64,000 bases of DNA from Micromonospora sp. NBRC 110009 (GCF_030518795.1 NZ_CP130427.1:1302001-1366000); one strand, 5' to 3'; shown: positions 9,325 to 17,811, counted from the first letter of the stretch. Notes: a model not told the origin generated them from the sequence alone. Translations and numbers: made by a program.

Positions 9325-10157
9325 GACGCGCTCGTCGGCGCCCCGACGGCCGCGGCGGGCGCCACCAGCGCCGCCCGGCGCGCCCGCCGGCCGCGCAGCG
9401 TGCTGGCGCCAACCAGCACCAGCGCGATCACGAACATCGCCGTGCCGATGACGTTGACCTGCGGCGGGATGCCCCGCTGGGCGGCGCCCCAGACGTACAT
9501 CGGGAAGGTGACGGTGGTGCCGGCGTTGAAGTTCGTGATGATGAAGTCGTCGAAGCTGAGCGAGAAGGCCAGCAGCGCGGCGGCCACGATGCCGGGCAGC
9601 ACCAGGGGCAGGGTGATCCGCCGGAAGGTCTGCCACTCGCTGGCGTACAGGTCCATGGCGGCCTCCTCCAGCCGCCGGTCCATGCCGGCGAGCCGGGCCT
9701 TCACGGTGACCACCACGAACGACACGCAGAACATCACGTGCGCGATCACGATGGTCCAGAAGCCCTGCGGCACCCCGGCGGAGACGAAGAGGGCGAGCAG
9801 CGAGGTGCCCATCACCAGCTCGGGGGTGGCCATCGGCAGGAAGATCAGGCCGTTGATCCCGGACCGGCCGCGGAAGCCGTGCCGGACCAGGGCGAACGCC
9901 ATCAGCGTGCCGAGGATGGTGGAGACCACGGTGGCGATCAGGCCGATCTCCATGCTCCGCACCACCGCGTCGCACATGTCCGCGGTGGCGCACGGCTGGG
10001 TCCAGTTGTCCAGCGTGAACTCGTTGAAGTCGTACGACAGCCGGCTGGACGGCCGGTTGAAGGAGAGCCCGGCGACCACCAGGATGGGCAGGGAGAGGTA
10101 GCCGAGGACGAGCAGGGCCACGCCCATCACCCACCGATCGGCGATCCAGCGCCGCAT
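9321..10157 (-). CDS. potC: Polyamine-type ABC transporter permease (PotC-like)
   Basis: An inner-membrane permease of the binding-protein-dependent family, about 278 residues with six predicted helices. The cytoplasmic EAA loop that contacts the ATPase is visible as LEEAAMDLYASEWQTFRRIT followed by LPLVLPGI. ATG 10157 has AGGAGG seven bases upstream; a GTG three bases earlier is also possible. The order binding protein, ATPase, PotB-like, PotC-like matches spermidine/putrescine importers. Substrate assignment comes from family and from the polyamine-degrading genes downstream in the same coupled run. Confidence 0.88.
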   Translation of the reverse strand: MRRWIADRWVMGVALLVLGYLSLPILVVAGLSFNRPSSRLSYDFNEFTLDNWTQPCATADMCDAVVRSMEIGLIATVVSTILGTLMAFALVRHGFRGRSGINGLIFLPMATPELVMGTSLLALFVSAGVPQGFWTIVIAHVMFCVSFVVVTVKARLAGMDRRLEEAAMDLYASEWQTFRRITLPLVLPGIVAAALLAFSLSFDDFIITNFNAGTTVTFPMYVWGAAQRGIPPQVNVIGTAMFVIALVLVGASTLRGRRARRAALVAPAAAVGAPTSAS

Positions 10158-11068
10158 CACAACACCTCCTCCGTGCCGGCCTTGCGCAGGTAGACGAAGA
10201 CGATCGCGAGGATCGCCGCCATCAGCAGGAACGACAGGGCGGCGCCCTGCGGGTAGTCCAACCGGACCAGGAACGCCGAGTCGATGACGTTGCCGATCAT
10301 GTATTCGTTCGGGGTGCCGAGCAGCTCGGCGTTGATGTAGTCACCGGTGGCCGGGATGAAGAAGAGCAGCGTGCCGGCGATCAGGCCGGGCATGGACAGC
10401 GGCAGGGTGACCTTCCGGAAGGCCCGCAGCGGGCTGGCGTACAGGTCGCTCGCCGCCTCCAGCAGCCGGTAGTCGAGCCGCTCCAGGCTCGCGTACAGCG
10501 GCAGCACCAGGAACGGGAGGAAGTTGTACGTCAGGCCGAGCACCACCGCGAACGGGGTGGCCAGCAGCCGGCCGTCCGGCCCGAGCAGGTGCACGTCGCG
10601 CAGCAGCCCGACCAGCCAGCCGTTGTCCGACAGGATGGTCTTCCAGGCCAGCGTGCGCACCAGGAAGCTGGTGAACTGCGGCGCGACCACGGCGACCAGC
10701 AGCAGGTTCTTCCACCGGCCGGCCTTCTGCGCGATCGCGTACGCCAGCGGGTAGCCCATCAGCAGGGCCAGCACCAGCGCGATCGCCGAGTAGGCGAACG
10801 ACCGGACGAAGTGCGGCCAGTACGCCTGCAACGCGTCCGGGTAGTTGCCGAACGCCCAGGTCATCGCGTACCCGGTGGAGAGGGATCCGGCCGGGTCGTA
10901 GAGGCTGGCGGCGGCGAGCTGGAGCAGTGGCAGGGCGAAGAAGACCAGCAGCCAGGCCGCGCCCGGCAGCAGCAACAGGTACGGCAGCAGCTTGAACCGC
11001 CCCCGCCGGGGTGCCGGCGGCGTGGCCGGCTCCCCCGTCGAGGTCGGTACGTGGGCCAGCGCGGTCAT
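10157..11068 (-). CDS. potB: Polyamine-type ABC transporter permease (PotB-like)
   Basis: A 303-residue inner-membrane permease with a basic cytoplasmic N-terminus, six predicted helices and the EAA loop LLEAASDLYASPLRAFRKVT followed by LPLSMPGLI. It would pair with the PotC-like protein to form the translocation channel. Its start overlaps the ATPase gene stop by four bases and its stop overlaps the next start, so stoichiometric production through coupling is likely. Substrate assignment as polyamine rests on family resemblance and operon content. Confidence 0.88.
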   Translation of the reverse strand: MTALAHVPTSTGEPATPPAPRRGRFKLLPYLLLLPGAAWLLVFFALPLLQLAAASLYDPAGSLSTGYAMTWAFGNYPDALQAYWPHFVRSFAYSAIALVLALLMGYPLAYAIAQKAGRWKNLLLVAVVAPQFTSFLVRTLAWKTILSDNGWLVGLLRDVHLLGPDGRLLATPFAVVLGLTYNFLPFLVLPLYASLERLDYRLLEAASDLYASPLRAFRKVTLPLSMPGLIAGTLLFFIPATGDYINAELLGTPNEYMIGNVIDSAFLVRLDYPQGAALSFLLMAAILAIVFVYLRKAGTEEVL

Positions 11069-12228
11069 GACGCCACGCCCACCGGCGGCTCGTCCAGCAG
11101 TGGGGCGGTCTGGTCGTCCTCACCGGAGCCGCGGGGCAGCACGAAGGCGTGCCGGGGGTCCCAGTGCGCGGTCACCGGGGCGGCGAGGGAGAGCCGGCCG
11201 CCGACCCCGCTGTTCGCGGCGAACACCGACAGCTCGCTGCCCCATGCCGTCCGCACCAGGTACTGGGTGCTCACCCCGACGTACGAGGCGTCGGTGACGA
11301 TGCCGCCGACGTGCTGGTGCCCGCCCGGCACGTCGGCGGGGTCGTCGACCAGGTGCAGCTTTTCGGGGCGTACCCCGAGGAAGACCGGCCCGCGGTCCAC
11401 CCGGGCCCGGGCCGCGGGCACCGAGAAGCGCGAGCCGTGGGCGGTGACCAGCACGTCGTCCCCGCTGCGCCCGGCCGCCTCGCCGGCGAGCAGGTTGGAC
11501 TGGCCGAGGAAGTTCGCCACGAACGCGGTGGCCGGGAACTCGTACAGGTCGGCCGGGGCGCCGAGCTGCTCGATCCGGCCGGCGTTCATCACCGCGACCG
11601 TGTCGGCCATGGTCATGGCCTCCTCCTGGTCGTGGGTGACGTGCACGAAGGTGATGCCGACCTCGGTCTGGATCCGCTTCAGCTCGATCTGCATCTGGCG
11701 GCGCAGCTTCAGGTCGAGCGCGCCGAGCGGCTCGTCCAGCAGCAGCACCTGCGGGTGGTTGATCAGCGCGCGGGCCAGCGCGACCCGCTGCTGCTGCCCG
11801 CCGGAGAGCTGGGCGGGCTTGCGCCGGCCGTAGCCTTCGAGCTGCACCAGCGCCAGCATCCGCTCGACCTGGTCGGTCACCTTGCGGATGCCGCGCCGCC
11901 GGAGCCCGAAGGCCACGTTCTCGTGGATGTCGAGGTGCGGGAAGAGCGCGTAGCTCTGGAACACGGTGTTCACGGGCCGCTTGTACGGCCGCAGCCCGGC
12001 GATGTCCCGGTCACCGAGCAGCACCTGCCCGCTGGTCGGCTCCTCCAGCCCGGCGATCATCCGCAGCGTGGTGGTCTTGCCGCAGCCGGACGCCCCGAGC
12101 AGGGCGAAGAACGAGCCCTGCGGGATGGTCAGGCTGAGGTCGTCCACCGCGGTGAAGACGCCGAACCGCTTGGTCAGGTTGGCCAGCCGCAGATCGCCGG
12201 CCGGTGTCTCGTGTCCCATCGTTCTCAC
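11065..12228 (-). CDS. potA: Polyamine-type ABC transporter ATP-binding protein (PotA-like)
   Basis: A 387-residue ABC ATPase with Walker A GASGCGKTTT near residues 44-53, Q-loop (NTVFQSYALFPH), signature LSGGQQQR, Walker B VLLLDEPLGALD and switch histidine (VTHDQEEA). The C-terminal 130 residues form the TOBE-type regulatory domain found in PotA/MalK. GTG 12228 overlaps the solute-binding-protein stop (GTGA); ATG 12219 is the alternative start. It energises the PotB/PotC-like permeases encoded downstream. Confidence 0.92.
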   Translation of the reverse strand: MRTMGHETPAGDLRLANLTKRFGVFTAVDDLSLTIPQGSFFALLGASGCGKTTTLRMIAGLEEPTSGQVLLGDRDIAGLRPYKRPVNTVFQSYALFPHLDIHENVAFGLRRRGIRKVTDQVERMLALVQLEGYGRRKPAQLSGGQQQRVALARALINHPQVLLLDEPLGALDLKLRRQMQIELKRIQTEVGITFVHVTHDQEEAMTMADTVAVMNAGRIEQLGAPADLYEFPATAFVANFLGQSNLLAGEAAGRSGDDVLVTAHGSRFSVPAARARVDRGPVFLGVRPEKLHLVDDPADVPGGHQHVGGIVTDASYVGVSTQYLVRTAWGSELSVFAANSGVGGRLSLAAPVTAHWDPRHAFVLPRGSGEDDQTAPLLDEPPVGVAS

Positions 12229-13409
12229 GCCCCGATGACCTGCTGGAACTTGGTCTCGTACTCCTTCTCCTGCTTCTCGTCCAGGGCCATGAACACCTTG
12301 GACTTCGACAGCGTCGCGTCATCGGGGAAGATCAGCGGATTCTTGGCCAGGTCCGGGTCGATCTTCTCCATCTCGGCCCGCGCGCCCTGCACCGGGCAGA
12401 TGTAGTTGACGTAGGCGGCGAGCTTCGCGGCGACCGCCGGGTCGTAGTAGTAGTTGATCAGCTCTTCGGCGTTCGCCTTGTGGCTGGCCTTGTTCGGCAC
12501 CAGCATGTTGTCGGACCAGAGCATCACGCCGGACTCCGGCTGCACGAACTTGATGTTCTCGTTCTCGAAGCCGAGCTGGATGACGTCGCCGGACCAGGCG
12601 ACGCAGGCGGCGATGTCCCCCTTGTTGAGGTCCGGGGAGTAGTCGTTGCCGGTGAACTTGCGGATCTGGCCCGAGTCGACGGCCCGCTTCAGCTTGGCCA
12701 GCGCGTCGTCGAACTGCGCGGCGGTGAAGTTCGCCGGGTCGTGGCCGTTGGACTGCAGCAGCAGGCCCATGGTGTCGCGCATCTCCGACAGCGCGGTCAC
12801 CTTGCCCTTCAGGTCGGGGCGGGTGAGCAGCTCGTCGACGGTGCGGATCTCCTTGGTCACCTTGGCGTTGTAGGCGAGCCCGGCGAGGCCGGACTGCCAC
12901 GGAACGGCCAGCTGGCCGTCCTTGTCGAAGGAGCGGCCGCGCAGCGAGGGCAGCAGATTGGCCTCGACGTTGGGCAGCTTCGCCTTGTCCAGCTTCTGGA
13001 CCCAGCCGAGCCGGATCATCCGGGCCGCCATCCAGTCGGTGAGGACCATGATGTCCCGACCAGTGGCCTGACAGCCGGCGAGCTGGTTCTGCACCTTGCC
13101 GAAGAACTCGTTGTTGTCGTTGACGTCCTCGGTGTAGGTCACCTGGATGCCGGACTTGGCGATGAACGCGTCCAGCGTCGGCCGCTTGGACTCATCCTTC
13201 TCGTCCACGTCCATGTACTGCGGCCAGTTCGAGAACGCGATCTTCTTCTCCGTCGCGGAGAGGTCATCACTCTTGCAGCCGGCCTCGGTCTGCTGGGCAC
13301 CCTTGGTGCCGCAGCCGGCCAACGTGCCCGCGGTGGCGAGCAGAGCGGCCGAGCCGAGGGTGCCAGTGAGCAGACCGCGCCGGGTGAGGCTCCGGAGGGG
13401 ACTACGCAT
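12225..13409 (-). CDS. potD: Extracellular polyamine-binding lipoprotein (PotD-like)
   Basis: A 394-residue substrate-binding lipoprotein. The N-terminus combines a twin-arginine motif (LTRRGLLTG) with a hydrophobic stretch and a lipobox LAGC whose cysteine is residue 33, so it is probably exported folded by Tat and lipid-anchored outside the membrane. The mature part follows the PotD/PotF periplasmic-binding fold (FSNWPQYMDVDE, CVAWSGDVIQLGF, ELINYYYDPAVAAKLAAYVN). It delivers substrate to the importer encoded by the next three genes. It is the first gene of the seven-gene coupled run and its promoter faces the Lrp-type regulator gene. Confidence 0.9.
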   Translation of the reverse strand: MRSPLRSLTRRGLLTGTLGSAALLATAGTLAGCGTKGAQQTEAGCKSDDLSATEKKIAFSNWPQYMDVDEKDESKRPTLDAFIAKSGIQVTYTEDVNDNNEFFGKVQNQLAGCQATGRDIMVLTDWMAARMIRLGWVQKLDKAKLPNVEANLLPSLRGRSFDKDGQLAVPWQSGLAGLAYNAKVTKEIRTVDELLTRPDLKGKVTALSEMRDTMGLLLQSNGHDPANFTAAQFDDALAKLKRAVDSGQIRKFTGNDYSPDLNKGDIAACVAWSGDVIQLGFENENIKFVQPESGVMLWSDNMLVPNKASHKANAEELINYYYDPAVAAKLAAYVNYICPVQGARAEMEKIDPDLAKNPLIFPDDATLSKSKVFMALDEKQEKEYETKFQQVIGA

Positions 13410-13520
13410 GACGACTCCTAAGGGGGGTCATCGTCGGCGGCGGGACGGGGGTGGCGCGCCGGCGGGAGGGTCAATGGCGATGGACGACTGATCCTGACAT
13501 GAGGTGACCTTCCTTACAAG

Positions 13521-13534
13521 GGATTCCGTTGTGG
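13521..13534 (+). promoter_or_regulatory. Repeat box GGATTCCGTTGTGG in the potD/lrp divergent control region
   Basis: One of several related boxes in the 207-bp divergent region upstream of potD and the Lrp-type gene. It nearly matches the box at 14133-14146. A degenerate inverted relative (CGGCAACGATTCGG, 13588-13601) lies closer to the regulator start. A binding site for the neighbouring Lrp/AsnC protein is the simplest reading. Confidence 0.5.
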
Positions 13535-13616
13535 GAATAGCCTGAGACCACGAAATACGCCAGACTGCGCCGAAGCACTACGCTCAGCGGCAACGATTCG
13601 GACATGGGGAGCGACG

Positions 13617-14129
13617 ATGGTCAACCGGCAGCTGGAGAGCGGCAACGGCGCACGCCGGATCACGGTGCGTGAGGGGGCCAGCCACGCTCTGCTCGACGAC
13701 GTGGCCAAGCAGATCATCGAACAGCTCCAGGAGGACGGTCGGCGCCCGTACGCGACCATCGGCAAGGCGGTCGGCCTCTCCGAGGCGGCGGTCCGGCAGC
13801 GGGTGCAGCGCCTGCTCGACGCCGGGGTGATGCAGATCGTCGCGGTGACCGATCCGCTCCAGCTCGGCTTCCCCCGCCAGGCCATGATCGGCCTGCGGAC
13901 CGACGGCGACCTGGAGACCGTGGCCGACCGGCTCGCCGAGTTCGAGGAGATCGACTACGTGGTGATCACCGCCGGCTCGTTCGACCTGCTGGCCGAGGTG
14001 GTCTGCCGCAACGACGAGCACCTGCTGGAGATCCTCCAGAAGCTGCGCGGGGTGTCGGGCGTGGTCTCCACCGAGGCGTTCGTCTACCTCAAGCTGCGCA
14101 AGCAGACCTACAGCTGGGGCACCGCCTGA
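13617..14129 (+). CDS. Lrp/AsnC-family transcriptional regulator
   Basis: A 170-residue feast/famine regulator. The winged helix-turn-helix occupies roughly residues 20-70 (AKQIIEQLQEDGRRPYATIG, then KAVGLSEAAVRQRVQRLLDA) and a RAM ligand/oligomer domain follows (FPRQAMIGLRTDGDLETVAD; VVITAGSFDLLAEVVCRNDE). It lies between the divergent potD operon and the aminotransferase gene, with shared repeat boxes on both sides, so it probably controls both halves of the polyamine locus and itself. The effector may be a polyamine or related amino acid; that is inference. Confidence 0.92.
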   Translation: MVNRQLESGNGARRITVREGASHALLDDVAKQIIEQLQEDGRRPYATIGKAVGLSEAAVRQRVQRLLDAGVMQIVAVTDPLQLGFPRQAMIGLRTDGDLETVADRLAEFEEIDYVVITAGSFDLLAEVVCRNDEHLLEILQKLRGVSGVVSTEAFVYLKLRKQTYSWGTA

Positions 14130-14132
14130 TAC

Positions 14133-14177
14133 GGATTCCGTTGCGGTGACAAACCCTGCTTGCTGAATCCGTTGCCG
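14133..14177 (+). promoter_or_regulatory. Direct repeat of Lrp-type boxes before the aminotransferase gene
   Basis: GGATTCCGTTGCGG (14133-14146) and TGAATCCGTTGCCG (14164-14177) repeat in the same orientation with a 31-bp period, about three helical turns, which suits an octameric Lrp-type protein binding one DNA face. They start three bases after the regulator stop and precede the aminotransferase start by 100-145 bases. Confidence 0.55.
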
Positions 14178-14277
14178 TTTGCCCCCGACGCTTGCCTTAT
14201 CGGCATTGCCTGTGGGATAACCGTGGGCAGAGCGGCCGGTGTCACCCCTGACCGGCCCGAGACCCGATGGGGCTGAC

Positions 14278-15624
14278 ATGGCCAACGCCACCGACCACCT
14301 CTGGATGCACTTCACCCGGATGGCCAGCTACTCCGCCGGCGAGGTACCGACGATCGTCCGCGGCGAGGGCGCGTACGTCTGGGACTCGCAGGGCCGCCGC
14401 TACCTGGACGGACTCGCCGGGCTCTTCGTCGTCAACGCCGGCCACGGCCGGACCGAACTCGCCGAGGCGGCCGCCAAGCAGGCCGCCGAACTGGCCTTCT
14501 TCCCACTGTGGTCGTACGCCCACCCGACCGCCGTCGAGCTGGCCGAGAAGGTCGCCGCGCTGGCCCCCGGCGACCTGAACCGGGTCTTCTTCACCACCGG
14601 CGGCTCCGAGGCCGTCGAGGCGGCGTGGAAGCTGGCCCGGGCCTACTTCAAGCGCACCGGCCAGCCGAACAAGTACAAGGTGGTCAGCCGGTACATCGCG
14701 TACCACGGCACCTCGATGGGGGCACTGTCCATCACCGGGCTGCCCGGCATCAAGAGCGACTTCGAGCCGCTGGTGCCCGGCGGCATCAAGGTGCCGAACA
14801 CCAACTTCTACCGCGCCCCGGAGCACGGCGACGACGCCGAGGCGTTCGGCCGCTGGGCCGCCGAGGAGATCGGCCGCGCCATCGAGCGGGAAGGGCCGGA
14901 CACGGTCGCCGCGGTCTTCCTGGAGCCGGTGCAGAACTCCGGTGGCTGCTTCCCGCCGCCGCCCGGCTACTTCCAGCGGGTCCGCGAGATCTGCGACGCG
15001 TACGACGTGCTGCTCGTGAGCGACGAGGTGATCTGCTCCTGGGGCCGGCTCGGCGAGTACTTCGGCGCCACCCGGTACGGCTACCAGCCCGACATCATCA
15101 CCACCGCCAAGGGCATCACCTCCGGCTACGCCCCGCTCGGCGCGATGATCGCCAGCGACCGGTTGATGGAGCCGTTCCTCACCGAGACCGGCATGTTCGC
15201 CCACGGGGTGACCTTCGGCGGCCACCCGGTCTCCTGCGCGGTGGCCCTGGCCAACCTGGAGGTCTTCGCCCGCGAGGACCTGGTCGGACACGTCCGCGCC
15301 AACGAGGCCGCGTTCCGGTCCACCCTGGAGAAGCTCACCGACCTGCCGATCGTCGGCGACGTCCGGGGCGACGGCTACTTCTACGGCATCGAACTGGTCA
15401 AGGACAAGGCGACCCGGGAGACCTTCGACGACGCCGAATCCGAGCGGCTGCTGCGCGGCTACCTCTCCACCGCGCTGTTCCAAGCCGGGCTCTACTGCCG
15501 CGCCGACGACCGCGGCGACCCGGTGGTGCAGCTCGCCCCGCCGCTGATCGCCGAGCAGCAGCAGTTCGACGAGATCGAGCAGATCCTGCGCGCCGTGCTG
15601 ACCGAGGCATGGTCGCGCCTCTGA
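14278..15624 (+). CDS. Class III PLP-dependent aminotransferase
   Basis: A 448-residue fold-type I omega-aminotransferase. The PLP lysine lies in TTAKGITSGYAPLGAM, the cofactor aspartate in LLVSDEVICSWGRLG, and the phosphate-binding glycine/serine in FTTGGSEAVEAAWKLA. The C-terminal VTFGGHPVSCAVALANLE is also characteristic. ATG 14278 gives the usual N-terminus (MANATDHLWMHFTRMA) and is preferred to an upstream start at 14239. Context points to putrescine or another polyamine/omega-amine as amino donor, with pyruvate or 2-oxoglutarate as acceptor. The repeat boxes upstream suggest control by the Lrp-type protein. Confidence 0.92.
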   Translation: MANATDHLWMHFTRMASYSAGEVPTIVRGEGAYVWDSQGRRYLDGLAGLFVVNAGHGRTELAEAAAKQAAELAFFPLWSYAHPTAVELAEKVAALAPGDLNRVFFTTGGSEAVEAAWKLARAYFKRTGQPNKYKVVSRYIAYHGTSMGALSITGLPGIKSDFEPLVPGGIKVPNTNFYRAPEHGDDAEAFGRWAAEEIGRAIEREGPDTVAAVFLEPVQNSGGCFPPPPGYFQRVREICDAYDVLLVSDEVICSWGRLGEYFGATRYGYQPDIITTAKGITSGYAPLGAMIASDRLMEPFLTETGMFAHGVTFGGHPVSCAVALANLEVFAREDLVGHVRANEAAFRSTLEKLTDLPIVGDVRGDGYFYGIELVKDKATRETFDDAESERLLRGYLSTALFQAGLYCRADDRGDPVVQLAPPLIAEQQQFDEIEQILRAVLTEAWSRL

Positions 15625-16328
15625 CCGGCGGCTCAGGGCCGGACGGGGCCGGGACCCGCGACGGGTCCCGGCCCCGTCCCGTCGCCGCCGCGGTCGACCC
15701 GGCCGCCGTCGGGGCCACCGACCGGACCCGGGTACGCCGCCTGCCCGATCTCGCCGTCCACGACCGGTCGGTCCTGCACGCCGTGCTCGACGCCGGCCGG
15801 GTCGCCCACCTGGCCATCGCCGACGGCGACCAGCCGTACGCGCTGCCCGTCGCGTACGCCCGGGACGGGGAGCGGGTGCTGGTGCACGGGTCCACCGGCA
15901 GCCGGCTGTTCCGGCACCTCGCCGCCGGCGCCCCGGCCTGCCTCACGGTGACCCTGCTGGACGGCCTCGTGCTGGCCCGCAGCGCCTTCGAGTCCTCGAT
16001 GAACTACCGCTGCGCGATGGTGCTCGGCCGCCTCGCCGTGCTGGACGGCGCCGAGAAGCTGGCCGCCCTGGCCCGCCTCTCCGAGCACCTGCTCCCCGGG
16101 CGCTGGGCGGAGATCCGGCCACCGTCGGCCAAGGAACTGGCCGCCACCCTGGTCCTCGCCCTGCCGCTGGACGAATGCTCGGTGAAGGTCAGCGCCGGCC
16201 CGCCCGACGACCCCGAGGACGACCTCGACCGGCCGGTCTGGGCCGGGGTGGTGCCGGTCGTCGAGGCGTACGGAATTCCGCAGCCCGATCCGCGGCTGCG
16301 CCACGACCTGCCCCCACCGGAGTGGTGA
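15609..16328 (+). CDS. Pyridoxamine 5'-phosphate oxidase-family protein
   Basis: About 239 residues with the split-barrel flavin-binding fold of the PNPOx-like/DUF1697-like group (RVAHLAIADGDQPYALPVAY; VLVHGSTGSRLFRHLAAGAP; MNYRCAMVLGRLAVLDGAEK). Such proteins bind FMN, F420 or haem and their reactions vary; this is not the biosynthetic PdxH. The listed ATG overlaps the aminotransferase gene by 16 bases; a start nearer the conserved TDRTRVRRLPDLAVHDRSVL segment is possible. It ends in a one-base overlap with the following FAD oxidoreductase, so the two are co-expressed. Confidence 0.82.
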   Translation: MVAPLTGGSGPDGAGTRDGSRPRPVAAAVDPAAVGATDRTRVRRLPDLAVHDRSVLHAVLDAGRVAHLAIADGDQPYALPVAYARDGERVLVHGSTGSRLFRHLAAGAPACLTVTLLDGLVLARSAFESSMNYRCAMVLGRLAVLDGAEKLAALARLSEHLLPGRWAEIRPPSAKELAATLVLALPLDECSVKVSAGPPDDPEDDLDRPVWAGVVPVVEAYGIPQPDPRLRHDLPPPEW

Positions 16329-17704
16329 TGCGCTACCAGGAGCTGTCCTACTGGCTGTCCAGCGTGGACGGGCCGTTGACCCCGCGCCCCGGCCTGGCCG
16401 GGGACACCGACGCCGATGTGGTGATCGTCGGGGCCGGCTACACCGGGCTGTGGACGGCGTACTATCTCGCGGCGGCGGACCCGGCGTTGCGGATCGTGGT
16501 GCTGGAGAAGGAGATCGCCGGGTACGGCGCCTCCGGGCGCAACGGCGGCTGGTGCTCCGCGCTCTTCCCCACCTCGCTGCCCGCGCTGGCCCGCCGGCAC
16601 GGCCGGGACCGGGCACTCGCCATGCAGCAGGCCATGCAGGAGACGGTCCGCGAGGTCGGCCGGGTGGTCGCCGCCGAGGGCATCGACTGCGACTGGCGGG
16701 CCGGCGGAACGGTGGTGCTGGCCCGCACCGAGGCCCAGCTCGGCCGGGCCCGGGCCGCGGTCGCCGAGGCCCGCGAGCACGGACTCGCCGACGCGGACCT
16801 GGTGCTGCTCGACGCCGCCGAGGCGACCGCCCGCTGCTCGGCCGACGGGGTACGCGGCGGCACGTACACCCCGCACTGTGCCGCCGTGCACCCGGCGAAG
16901 CTGGTCCGCGGCCTGGCCCGGGCGGTGGAACGCCGGGGCGTCCGGATCTTCGAGCGAACCCCGGTGACCGCCCTACGTCCGGGCGCGGCGGTGACCCCCG
17001 CCGGGGTGGTCCGCGCGCCGGTGGTGGTCCGGGCGACCGAGGGCTTCACGCCCACCCTGCCCGGCCAACGGCGGGTCGTCGCGCCGGTGTACTCGCTGAT
17101 GGTGGCCACCGAGCCGCTGCCCGAGTCGACCTGGGCGCAGATCGGGCTGGCCGAGCGGGAGACCTTCTCCGACTACCGGCACGTCATCATCTACGGCCAG
17201 CGCACCGCCGACGGCCGGCTCGCCTTCGGCGGGCGGGGCGCCCCCTACCACTTCGGCTCCCGGGTCCGTCCCGGCTACGACCGGGAGCCTCAGGTCTTCG
17301 CCGCGCTGCGCCGGGTCCTCGGCGACCTCTTCCCGGTCCTCGGGCCGGAGGTGCCGGTGAGCCACACCTGGGGCGGCCCGCTCGGCGTCGCCCGGGACTG
17401 GGCCGCCTCGGTGGGGCTTGACCGAGGCACCGGCCTGGCCTGGGCCGGCGGGTACGTCGGCGACGGCGTGGGCACCAGCAACCTGGCCGGCCGCACCCTC
17501 GCCGACCTGATCCGGGGCGAGGCGAGCGAGCTGACCTCGCTCCCCTGGGTCAACCACCGCTCGCCGAGGTGGGAGCCCGAACCCCTGCGCTGGCTCGCCG
17601 TCAACGCCGGCCTCAAGGTCATGTTCTCCGCCGACGAGGCCGAGCTACGGACCGGACGCCCCGCCCGCCGCGCCGCCGCCTTCTCCCGCCTCCTCGGCCA
17701 CTGA
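16328..17704 (+). CDS. FAD-dependent oxidoreductase (DAO/PuuB-like), second copy
   Basis: A 458-residue flavoprotein with dinucleotide motif VVIVGAGYTGLWTAYYLA near residues 31-48 and the ASGRNGGW flavin segment. The conserved C-terminal AGGYVGDGVGTSNLAGRTLADL completes the FAD site. It resembles the enzyme at 7903-9324 in fold and key motifs but is clearly divergent along its length, so it is a paralogue rather than a recent duplicate. It starts in the stop of the PNPOx-like gene. Oxidation of an amine, N-methyl amino acid or gamma-glutamyl polyamine is likely. Confidence 0.87.
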   Translation: MRYQELSYWLSSVDGPLTPRPGLAGDTDADVVIVGAGYTGLWTAYYLAAADPALRIVVLEKEIAGYGASGRNGGWCSALFPTSLPALARRHGRDRALAMQQAMQETVREVGRVVAAEGIDCDWRAGGTVVLARTEAQLGRARAAVAEAREHGLADADLVLLDAAEATARCSADGVRGGTYTPHCAAVHPAKLVRGLARAVERRGVRIFERTPVTALRPGAAVTPAGVVRAPVVVRATEGFTPTLPGQRRVVAPVYSLMVATEPLPESTWAQIGLAERETFSDYRHVIIYGQRTADGRLAFGGRGAPYHFGSRVRPGYDREPQVFAALRRVLGDLFPVLGPEVPVSHTWGGPLGVARDWAASVGLDRGTGLAWAGGYVGDGVGTSNLAGRTLADLIRGEASELTSLPWVNHRSPRWEPEPLRWLAVNAGLKVMFSADEAELRTGRPARRAAAFSRLLGH

Positions 17705-17724
17705 CGGCAGCCCACCCCGGGGCT

Positions 17725-17784
17725 GTCGATCAAGAGGTTCGCGTCAGGAGTCGCGCTCCGGATGACGCGAACGTCTTGATCGAC
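17725..17784. repeat. Long inverted repeat between convergent genes
   Basis: Two 22-base arms (17725-17746 and 17763-17784) match with a single mismatch around a 16-base loop. The arms contain GATCAAGA and TTCGCGTCA. It sits between the convergent FAD oxidoreductase and DUF3499 genes, where it could stop transcription in both directions. The moderate GC content of the arms is unlike ordinary terminators here, so a dispersed palindromic repeat is also possible. Confidence 0.7.
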
Positions 17785-17811
17785 GCGGACGTCGGGCGCC
17801 GACCCGGTGGG

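Noticed and set aside
7927..10101. 724-residue plus-strand frame across the FAD oxidoreductase and potC-like genes
   Set aside because: It spans two genes that are certain on the other strand, and its translation is compositionally biased without domains.
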